Part shown: piece after piece, positions 1 through 5,930 of the stretch
How the letters are laid out: every line of letters begins with the position of its first letter
Position numbering within the stretch: position 1 is the first letter of the stretch
Assembly (NCBI GenBank): GCA_018695965.1
Contig: JABHQB010000069.1
Location: 1 to 7,770 of the forward strand
Direction of reading: 5' to 3'
Length of the DNA: 7,770 nt
DNA from: Flavobacteriales bacterium
GTDB taxonomy: Bacteria > Bacteroidota > Bacteroidia > Flavobacteriales > BACL11
Position numbers and translations under genes: made by a program
The notes under the pieces: model-generated
What the model was told of the DNA's origin: nothing
Seen by the model: the letters and a program-made list of their open reading frames with translations, nothing else
Databases searched by the model: none

Positions 1-383
1 CAGAGGATTATAGTCAGATGGTACTAGTAAAAGACATTGAATTATACTCTCTTTGCGAACATCATATGTTACCATTTTTTGGAAAAGCACATGTAGCATA
101 TATACCCAATGGGAATATTGTGGGTTTGAGTAAAATACCAAGAATTGTAGATGTCTTTGCAAGAAGATTACAAGTACAAGAAAGATTAACAGATGAAATA
201 AAAGATTGTTTGCAAGACACTCTAAACCCAATAGGAGTAGCAGTTGTAATTGAAGCACAACATCTTTGTATGCAAATGAGAGGAGTTGAAAAACAGCATT
301 CATCAACAACAACATCTGCTTTTTCTGGAATTTTCATATCAGATGAGAAAACAAGATCAGAATTTATAAATCTAATAAAATAA
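1..383 (+). CDS. folE: GTP cyclohydrolase I, 3' part (5' end outside window)
   Basis: FolE converts GTP to 7,8-dihydroneopterin triphosphate, the first step of folate/tetrahydropterin synthesis, in the cytoplasm. The reading frame is open to the left edge: codons from base 3 read EDYSQ before the Met at base 18, and these residues fit the family, so that Met is internal and the true start lies upstream. About 126 residues are visible, against roughly 180-220 for the family. Numbering from the Met at 18, the motif CEHH at 13-16 supplies two zinc ligands (Cys13, His16), and the Cys in the HLCMQMRGVE segment (about residue 84) is the third. The FARRLQVQERLT block is a further family signature, and the C-terminal SSTTTSAFSGIF segment is typical. 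It ends with TAA three bases before fabD, suggesting co-transcription. The identification is firm; only the N-terminal third or so is missing. Confidence 0.96.
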   Translation, partial: EDYSQMVLVKDIELYSLCEHHMLPFFGKAHVAYIPNGNIVGLSKIPRIVDVFARRLQVQERLTDEIKDCLQDTLNPIGVAVVIEAQHLCMQMRGVEKQHSSTTTSAFSGIFISDEKTRSEFINLIK

Positions 384-386
384 GAA

Positions 387-1268
387 ATGAAAGCGTATGT
401 GTTTCCTGGTCAAGGAGCTCAATTTCCAGGAATGGGAAAAGATATTTACGAGAATTCTGAAGTTGCAAAACAACTTTTTGATCAAGCAAATAATATTTTA
501 GGATTTTCTATAACTGAAATTATGTTTGGTGAAGATGCAGAAGCTCTAAAACAAACAAAAGTAACTCAGCCAGCTATCTTCTTACATTCAGTAATTCTAG
601 CAAAGGTATTAGGAGATTCATTTACTCCTAGTATGGTTGCAGGTCATTCACTTGGTGAGTTTTCAGCATTAGTTGCTGCTGGATATTTATCATTTGAAGA
701 TGGTTTGAAACTCGTGTCAAAAAGAGCTATATCTATGCAAAAAGCATGCGAAAAAAATCCATCAACAATGGCAGCTGTACTAGGATTAGAAAATAAAATC
801 GTTGAAGATATTTGTTCAGAAATTGATGAAATAGTTGTTCCTGCAAATTATAATTGTCCAGGACAATTAGTAATTTCAGGAAGCGTTAAAGGAATTAATA
901 TAGCGTGCGAAAAACTAACGAAAGCAGGAGCAAGAAGATCTCTAAAACTTCCTGTTGGTGGTGCTTTTCATTCACCTTTAATGGAAGATGCAAGAGACGA
1001 ACTAGAAACAGCTATCAATTCTACAAATTTTACTGAAGGAATCTGTCCTATTTATCAAAATGTAACTGCCTCTGCAATTACAAATCCTGTTCATATTAAA
1101 GAAAATCTGAAAACCCAATTAACTTCAGCTGTAATGTGGACACAAACTATGCAAGAAATGATTGCCGATGGTTTAACTTCAGTTATAGAGGTAGGCCCTG
1201 GAAAAGTCTTGCAAGGGTTATTCAAAAAGGTGGATAGGCAACTACAAACTGAAAGTGCTATCCTATAA
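387..1268 (+). CDS. fabD: malonyl-CoA:ACP transacylase (FabD)
   Basis: FabD transfers malonyl from CoA to acyl carrier protein, supplying the extender unit for type II fatty acid synthesis in the cytoplasm. The 293-residue product has the normal family length (about 300). Visible motifs are GQGAQ at 8-12 (oxyanion-hole loop), GHSLGE at 86-91 with nucleophile Ser88, Arg113 in SKRAISMQ (binds the malonyl carboxylate in the family), the AFHS motif at 193-196 with catalytic His195, and EVGPGKVL at 268-275. The ATG lies three bases after the folE stop (TAAGAAATG) with no strong Shine-Dalgarno sequence, as is usual in Bacteroidota, so translation is probably coupled to folE. It is convergent with the phosphatase gene: the last codon and stop, CTATAA, overlap the other gene's stop on the opposite strand. 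Nothing suggests truncation or transfer. Confidence 0.97.
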   Translation: MKAYVFPGQGAQFPGMGKDIYENSEVAKQLFDQANNILGFSITEIMFGEDAEALKQTKVTQPAIFLHSVILAKVLGDSFTPSMVAGHSLGEFSALVAAGYLSFEDGLKLVSKRAISMQKACEKNPSTMAAVLGLENKIVEDICSEIDEIVVPANYNCPGQLVISGSVKGINIACEKLTKAGARRSLKLPVGGAFHSPLMEDARDELETAINSTNFTEGICPIYQNVTASAITNPVHIKENLKTQLTSAVMWTQTMQEMIADGLTSVIEVGPGKVLQGLFKKVDRQLQTESAIL

Positions 1269-1997
1269 AATCTTATTGAGTAGTTTTTCGGAAACCGAAA
1301 GTTTATGCCAAAGTGGATTTGTAAAACACAATTTCAGATTCTCTATATGTCTCATATTATGACAATCTGTTCCAACAAAAGACACTAAATCTGCATTTAT
1401 TAGTTTTTCTGCTTGTTTTTTTACCTCTGGAGAATAATATCCAGTAATTGAAAGCAAATTTAGTTGTAATAAAACTCCTTTATTAGTCAGTCTTTCGTAA
1501 TCTTGAAGTCCATAATATAAATACCTCTCTGGGTGAGCAAGTACCACATTATATCCTGCAAGTTGAAGATTAAAAATAGTCTCATCAATATTTATTGGTT
1601 CATCTATAAATGGAAATTCAATCAGAAGATATTTTGAACCAAAGGTTAAGAATTTTTTCTTTTCAATTTTTTTCTGGAAATCAAAATCAACATAATATTC
1701 AGAAGCTGCTCCAAATTCAAGATCTATATTCAGTTTGTCTAAAGCATTTTGAACATCTGCTCTACCACTAATAATAATTTCTGGGGTATTCTTATAGAAA
1801 TCACTCATTGTATGAGGAGTGGTGATAATCTTAGAAAAACCCAATTCCTGCAAAGCACAAACAAGATCTAAAGATTCTTCTAAATTTTGAGCCCCATCAT
1901 CAATTCCTGGAATTAAATGAGAGTGAATATCAGTTTTTAGAACAGAAAAATCTATTGATTCTAACTCCTTTTTCTTAAATCCTGAGAACCAGCTCAT
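1263..1997 (-). CDS. ywqE: PHP-family tyrosine-protein phosphatase (YwqE/CpsB type)
   Basis: This is a manganese-dependent phosphatase of the PHP superfamily. Characterised relatives (CpsB, YwqE, Wzb-unrelated) remove phosphate from tyrosines of bacterial BY-kinases that control capsule or exopolysaccharide assembly. The 244 residues match the family's usual length. Metal-site motifs are all present: DIHSHL at 23-28, GIDDG at 31-35, TTPH at 59-62, AASEYYVD at 97-104, LIEFP at 125-129, AHPERY at 154-159 and GTDCHN at 209-214. There is no signal peptide, so it should be cytoplasmic. The ATG at 1997 follows the rfbB stop by one base (TAAGATG), indicating an operon with dTDP-sugar synthesis. The cognate tyrosine kinase (Wzc-like) is not in the window. 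Substrate specificity is inferred from the family; a different PHP phosphoesterase activity cannot be excluded. The symbol is by family resemblance, not proven orthology. Confidence 0.88.
   Translation of the reverse strand: MSWFSGFKKKELESIDFSVLKTDIHSHLIPGIDDGAQNLEESLDLVCALQELGFSKIITTPHTMSDFYKNTPEIIISGRADVQNALDKLNIDLEFGAASEYYVDFDFQKKIEKKKFLTFGSKYLLIEFPFIDEPINIDETIFNLQLAGYNVVLAHPERYLYYGLQDYERLTNKGVLLQLNLLSITGYYSPEVKKQAEKLINADLVSFVGTDCHNMRHIENLKLCFTNPLWHKLSVSEKLLNKIL
1285..1301 (+). terminator. possible weak fabD terminator hairpin inside the convergent gene
   Basis: Seventeen bases beyond the fabD stop, TTTCGG (1286-1291), loop AAA and CCGAAA (1295-1300) form a perfect 6-bp inverted repeat, extendable by one U-G pair. 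The following bases, GTTTAT, are only a poor U-tract. The element lies inside the 3' coding part of the opposite-strand phosphatase gene, so it may be coincidental coding sequence. No other fabD terminator candidate is seen nearby. Confidence 0.28.
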
Positions 1998-1998
1998 C

Positions 1999-3048
1999 TT
2001 AACCGTATTGTTCTGAGTAGTATTTTTGATAGTCTCCTGAGGTTACATTATTCATCCATTCCTCATTATCTAAATACCATTTTATTGTTTTACTCAATCC
2101 TTCTTCAAACTGAAGTGAAGGTTCCCAACCAAGTTCATTCTTAAGTTTTGTTGCATCAATTGCATATCTCTTGTCATGTCCCGGTCTATCTTTTACATAT
2201 GTAATTAATCCTTCAGCAGTACCTTCTGTATTTCCTAAGAACTCATCCATCTGTTTACACATTATCTTTATCAAATCAATATTAGTCCATTCGTTAAATC
2301 CTCCAATATTATACGTTTCTGTATTTCTCCCATTATGATAAATTATATCAATTGCTCTTGCGTGATCTACTACATATAGCCAGTCTCTAGTAAACAATCC
2401 ATCACCATAAACTGGAAGAGGTTTTGAAGTTTTTATATTATTTATAAATAAAGGAAGTAGTTTTTCTGGAAATTGATTTGGACCATAATTATTTGAACAA
2501 TTAGAAATTACATATGGCATTCCGTACGTATTTCCATAAGCTCTTACAAAATGATCAGAACTTGCTTTGGAAGAAGAATATGGAGATTGAGGGTCATAAG
2601 AAGTAGTTTCTAGGAATAGACCTGTATTGCCTAAACTCCCATAAACTTCATCTGTAGAAACATGATAAAATAATTTGCCTTCTTCATTAGCCTTCCAATG
2701 ATTTTTTGCTGCATTCAACAAATTAACTGTACCAACAACATTTGTCATAATAAATTCCATTGGATTAGTTATAGATCTGTCTACATGACTTTCTGCAGCT
2801 AAATGAACTACACCATCAAAATCATACTTCTCAAATAAACTATTAATAAAATCCTTATCTACAATATCTCCTTTCTCAAAGATATAATTATCTGCATTTT
2901 CTACGTCTGATAAGTTCTCTAAATTTCCGGCATAAGTAAGCTTATCCAGGTTCACTATATTATAATCCGAATACTTGTTTACAAATAACCTCACAACATG
3001 CGACCCTATAAATCCAGCTCCTCCTGTTATCAAAATCGTTTTTTTCAT
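1999..3048 (-). CDS. rfbB: dTDP-glucose 4,6-dehydratase (RmlB)
   Basis: RmlB converts dTDP-D-glucose to dTDP-4-keto-6-deoxy-D-glucose with a bound NAD, on the route to dTDP-L-rhamnose and other 6-deoxysugars of O-antigen or EPS. From the ATG at 3048 the protein has 349 residues, normal for the family. This extended SDR enzyme shows GGAGFIG at 9-15 (NAD-binding), LDKLTYAGN at 34-42, AAESHVDRSI at 84-93, STDEVYG at 131-137 (catalytic Thr132, Asp133, Glu134), YSSSK at 157-161 (Tyr/Lys pair), RDWLYVVDH at 221-229 and DRPGHDKRYAID at 287-298. A longer reading starting with TTG at 3069 adds seven residues (MQELKEI), but that codon lies inside the likely promoter -7 box and the family normally begins just before (K)ILITGG, so I chose 3048, which has AAAAGAG a few bases upstream. 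rmlA, rmlC and rmlD are not nearby. Confidence 0.96.
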   Translation of the reverse strand: MKKTILITGGAGFIGSHVVRLFVNKYSDYNIVNLDKLTYAGNLENLSDVENADNYIFEKGDIVDKDFINSLFEKYDFDGVVHLAAESHVDRSITNPMEFIMTNVVGTVNLLNAAKNHWKANEEGKLFYHVSTDEVYGSLGNTGLFLETTSYDPQSPYSSSKASSDHFVRAYGNTYGMPYVISNCSNNYGPNQFPEKLLPLFINNIKTSKPLPVYGDGLFTRDWLYVVDHARAIDIIYHNGRNTETYNIGGFNEWTNIDLIKIMCKQMDEFLGNTEGTAEGLITYVKDRPGHDKRYAIDATKLKNELGWEPSLQFEEGLSKTIKWYLDNEEWMNNVTSGDYQKYYSEQYG

Positions 3049-3066
3049 AATCTCTTTTAATTCTTG

Positions 3067-3074
3067 CAAATATA
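3067..3074 (-). promoter_or_regulatory. likely promoter -7 box for rfbB-ywqE
   Basis: Read on the - strand, these bases are TATATTTG followed by C, a perfect match to the Bacteroidota -7 consensus TAnnTTTG. The -33 element is weak: only a TTA lies at the 17-base spacing, while a better TTTG lies 12 bases away. Transcription would start near 3060, leaving a short leader before the ATG at 3048 and excluding the upstream TTG at 3069 as a start. Confidence 0.5.
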
Positions 3075-3119
3075 AATAATTATCAGCAAATTAATTCGTT
3101 AGATAACTTAAAGAAAATG

Positions 3120-3127
3120 TAAATTAG
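3120..3127 (+). promoter_or_regulatory. possible promoter -7 box for the outer-membrane protein/waaA unit
   Basis: TAAATTAG resembles TAnnTTTG with one mismatch and sits 14 bases before the ATG at 3142. No convincing TTG -33 element is seen, and the leader would be very short. It is proposed because a divergent unit must start within 3049-3141, which holds nothing else recognisable. Confidence 0.25.
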
Positions 3128-3141
3128 CGAAAAATTTATTT

Positions 3142-3885
3142 ATGAAGAGATTTCTTGTGTTTATTTTATGCTTAAGTTTCTTAAATGTTTTCTCTCAAGA
3201 TAAGAAAATAACAGATTTTAATAGCAAAATAATTCAATCTAACTATACTCTTCAAGTTCCTATTAACGAACTTGCAACTGATTTCGGAACTAATTCTGCA
3301 TTAGGACTTGCCTATTTAAGTAACCGAAATGATTTTTTGTTAGGATTAGATGTCAATTTTATGTTTGGAAATAATGTAAAGAACGATAGTTTATTACAGA
3401 CAATATCTACTGAAGAAGGTTGGCTAATAAATGCAAGTGGAGAGCTAGATACCATTTTACTCTATGAAAGAGGATGGAATTCTCATATTTTGTTTGGAAA
3501 ATCTTTTCGTTTTGATGAAAAATATCTCACAGGGATCTATGTTTATGCAGGGATTGGATATTTACAACACAAAATTAGATTAGAAAACAATAGAACAGAT
3601 CTCCCTCAAATTGATGAAGATTATATAAAAGGATACGACAAATTTACTAATGGAATAAGTACAAAATTGTGTGTTGAATACATGTATTTTAGTAAAATCA
3701 ACTCTGTAAAATTTAATGTTGGGGTAGAATTAGTAAATGCGTTCACAAAAAATAGAAGATCGTATAATTTTGCTGCAATGGAAGAGTATGATAATAATCT
3801 AAGGATAGATCAACTAATTGGAGTCAAATTTGGAATTATTATTCCAATAAACAGAAATAATGAAGAGAAGTTTCATTACTACTAA
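3142..3885 (+). CDS. exported protein, probable outer-membrane beta-barrel, function unknown
   Basis: I do not recognise a characterised function. The 247-residue product begins with a clear signal peptide: Lys/Arg at 2-3, a hydrophobic core (about 4-16), and a likely signal peptidase I site VFS|QD after residue 18. The mature part has alternating amphipathic, glycine- and aromatic-rich stretches typical of membrane beta-strands, for example around 53-60, 65-76, 115-124, 130-146, 172-183, 189-200 and 223-236. Longer polar loops separate them (e.g. 148-168 and 203-220), which suggests a small barrel. The segments ENNRTDLPQIDEDYIKGYDK and FTKNRRSYNF look like conserved family signatures, probably of a Bacteroidota-restricted family (from memory of the pattern, not a search). 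Its stop codon directly abuts the waaA start, so the two are almost certainly co-expressed. A role in LPS or outer-membrane biogenesis is inference from context only. Confidence 0.8.
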   Translation: MKRFLVFILCLSFLNVFSQDKKITDFNSKIIQSNYTLQVPINELATDFGTNSALGLAYLSNRNDFLLGLDVNFMFGNNVKNDSLLQTISTEEGWLINASGELDTILLYERGWNSHILFGKSFRFDEKYLTGIYVYAGIGYLQHKIRLENNRTDLPQIDEDYIKGYDKFTNGISTKLCVEYMYFSKINSVKFNVGVELVNAFTKNRRSYNFAAMEEYDNNLRIDQLIGVKFGIIIPINRNNEEKFHYY

Positions 3886-5064
3886 ATGAATCTTTTTTAT
3901 AACATATGTATTCTGCTTTATAAAAATGCTTTATGGTGTTTTTCCCTATTTAATACTAAAGCAAAAGAGATTGTAAAAAACCAAAGAAATTTGATACAAA
4001 AAATACAATCATCTACAAAAGGTGAAAAGAATATTGTTTGGTTTCATGCTGCATCATTAGGAGAATTTGAACAAGGAAAATCAGTTATAAAAATCTACAA
4101 AAAAAAGAATCCTAATCATAAGATCTTGCTTTCATTTTATTCTCCCTCTGGATATAACAACATAAAAAATTCAGAACTTGCTGATTGGGTATTTTACTTG
4201 CCTCATGATACAAAAAAGAATGCAAAATTTATTGCGAAAAATATAAAACCTATAAAGGTAATTTTTATCAAATCTGAATTTTGGTTCAATTATATTCGGG
4301 AGATGTATAAAGAAAATATTCCAATTTATTTTATTTCATCAATATTCAGGAAAGAACAGTATTTCTTTCAATTTTATGGGAAGTGGTTCGCTAAGCAATT
4401 ACAAAAAGCAAGTTACTTATTTGTTCAAAATGCAGAATCAGAAAAATTATTAAACTCCATAAATATTAAAAATGTGAAAGTTGTTGGAGATAGCAGATTG
4501 GAAACTGTTTTAGATAATGCTAAAGAAGAATACATAAACAAAATTGTTCAGGGATTTTGCGAAAATAGAAAAATATTAATCGCTGGATCTACTTGGAAGA
4601 ATGATTTACATTTATTTGAAAATCTTGATTACAAAATTATCATTGCTCCTCACGAATTAGATCATATAGACACAATAAAAAAAATAAAAAATTCAGTTCT
4701 ACTTTCTGATTGTAAAATAGAAAATTGCAATAAATTTAATGTATTAATAATTGATGAGATAGGTGTCCTGTCAAAAATTTATCGATATGCTGATATAGCT
4801 TATATTGGAGGTGGTTTTGGAAAAGGAATTCATAATTGCTTGGAAGCAGCAGTTTATAATATTCCTGTTATTTTCGGACCAAATTATCAAAAATTTAAAG
4901 AAGCAAAAGAGTTTATTTCTCTTGGAATCGCTAAGTCCGTTAATAACCCTAATGAATTTAGAAATGCAATGTCAAATTTTGAAAAATTGAATATAAAACA
5001 AATTTCTAAAGATTATTTTAAGAAAAAAATTGGAGCATCAGAAACAATAACACAATACATATAA
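3886..5064 (+). CDS. waaA: 3-deoxy-D-manno-octulosonic acid (Kdo) transferase
   Basis: WaaA (KdtA, GT30) transfers Kdo from CMP-Kdo to the lipid A precursor on the cytoplasmic face of the inner membrane. The 392 residues are slightly shorter than the E. coli enzyme (425). An N-terminal hydrophobic stretch (about 2-22) followed by basic residues fits the membrane anchor. HAASLGEFEQG at 54-64 contains Glu60, matching the catalytic base. Other family blocks are IKSEFWFN at 128-135, GDSRLETV at 201-208, IAGSTWKND at 232-240, APHE at 254-257, IGGGF at 307-311, HNCLEAAVYN at 316-325 and GPNYQKFKEA at 331-340; the last ones form the CMP-Kdo site. The ATG follows the preceding TAA with no gap (TAAATG), which implies translational coupling. 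Whether it adds one or more Kdo residues cannot be told from the sequence. Confidence 0.96.
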   Translation: MNLFYNICILLYKNALWCFSLFNTKAKEIVKNQRNLIQKIQSSTKGEKNIVWFHAASLGEFEQGKSVIKIYKKKNPNHKILLSFYSPSGYNNIKNSELADWVFYLPHDTKKNAKFIAKNIKPIKVIFIKSEFWFNYIREMYKENIPIYFISSIFRKEQYFFQFYGKWFAKQLQKASYLFVQNAESEKLLNSINIKNVKVVGDSRLETVLDNAKEEYINKIVQGFCENRKILIAGSTWKNDLHLFENLDYKIIIAPHELDHIDTIKKIKNSVLLSDCKIENCNKFNVLIIDEIGVLSKIYRYADIAYIGGGFGKGIHNCLEAAVYNIPVIFGPNYQKFKEAKEFISLGIAKSVNNPNEFRNAMSNFEKLNIKQISKDYFKKKIGASETITQYI

Positions 5065-5074
5065 TTCAAAATAC

Positions 5075-5082
5075 TATCTTTG
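5075..5082 (+). promoter_or_regulatory. likely promoter -7 box for the lipoprotein gene
   Basis: TATCTTTG followed by C is a perfect match to the Bacteroidota -7 consensus TAnnTTTG. It lies just after the waaA stop and 20 bases before the ATG at 5103, predicting a short, AT-rich leader. No TTG -33 element is evident at the expected 17-23 base spacing, so strength is uncertain. Confidence 0.45.
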
Positions 5083-5102
5083 CTATTACAAAATTAGAAA
5101 AT

Positions 5103-5930
5103 ATGAAAAAAATAACTATTTATATTAGTTCAATCTTACTATCTATCTTTATTATCTCTTCTTGTCAGGAAGATACAATAATTGAAAGTGGAACTAGCTC
5201 TTCTACTCAGCACTTAATTGCAGAAAATGCTTTTAATGATGTGGTCAGAATTGTAGAAGACGCCTTTATTGATAACGGAACTAGTAAATTTGATTGTCCC
5301 GAATATATTTTAAAAAATGCTGACTCATCAGATATGGATACCATGGAAATAATTTTTGAACAGGAAAATGCTGATTGTTTAACATACGGAAAATTAAGAA
5401 GGGGAAAAATTATCATTACGTTTACAGGAAAATATAGAGATTCTTTATCAGTCATCACAACAACTTTCGATCAGTATTATGTAAACAATAAGTGGATACA
5501 AGGGACAATGGTTGTAACAAATAATGGAGTAAATGAAAGTGGAAATATGACTTTTAGTATTGAAGTGAAAAATGCAAAGATTATAGAAAGCGGAGGAAAA
5601 ACTATTAATTGGGAATCTATGAGAAATAAAGAATGGATTTCTGGATACAATACTTTTGTGAATCATGATGATGATAAATATCTAATTTCTGGTTTTTCTA
5701 GTGGAAATAATACTAGTGGACAAGAATTCGAAGTAAATATTACTAAAGATCTACTTGTAGATTTATCTTGTTTAGAGGATCATTCGAATAGCTGTGTTAT
5801 TACAAGCGGTGAAGCTGAATTAATCCCAAATGGTTTTAGTACTAGAATAATAAATTATGGTGATAGTATTTGTGATTGCAACTATTCTGTAACATTAAAC
5901 GGAACAGAATATTTTTTAGTAGTAGACTAA
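5103..5930 (+). CDS. lipoprotein of unknown function
   Basis: I do not recognise a characterised family. The 275-residue product has a lipoprotein signal: KK at 2-3, a hydrophobic core to residue 20 and lipobox ISSC with Cys21 as the lipidated residue. The following QED is acidic, as in the export signals that send Bacteroidota lipoproteins to the outer membrane or cell surface (inference). The mature region looks beta-rich, with segments such as GKIIITFTGKY (about 101-111), NKWIQGTMVV (129-138) and YSVTLNGTEYF (261-271) and no transmembrane helix after the signal. Besides Cys21 there are six cysteines (65, 92, 223, 231, 257, 259), three potential disulfides; the C-terminal pattern GDSICDC-(n)-VTLNG looks like a family signature. 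A likely promoter precedes it, and its stop codon interlocks with that of convergent clpX, so it appears to be a single-gene unit. Confidence 0.82.
   Translation: MKKITIYISSILLSIFIISSCQEDTIIESGTSSSTQHLIAENAFNDVVRIVEDAFIDNGTSKFDCPEYILKNADSSDMDTMEIIFEQENADCLTYGKLRRGKIIITFTGKYRDSLSVITTTFDQYYVNNKWIQGTMVVTNNGVNESGNMTFSIEVKNAKIIESGGKTINWESMRNKEWISGYNTFVNHDDDKYLISGFSSGNNTSGQEFEVNITKDLLVDLSCLEDHSNSCVITSGEAELIPNGFSTRIINYGDSICDCNYSVTLNGTEYFLVVD

Noticed and set aside
62..337. 91-codon open frame on the - strand opposite folE
   Set aside because: It lies wholly within folE, resembles no protein family and has no promoter or plausible initiation context; folE is unambiguous.
4805..4990. 61-codon + strand frame inside waaA
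   Set aside because: It is an out-of-frame reading of the conserved WaaA C-terminal motifs and shows no independent protein character.
5207..5666. Two - strand open frames opposite the lipoprotein gene
   Set aside because: The + strand gene has a lipobox, a -7 box and coherent protein features; the opposing frames do not.
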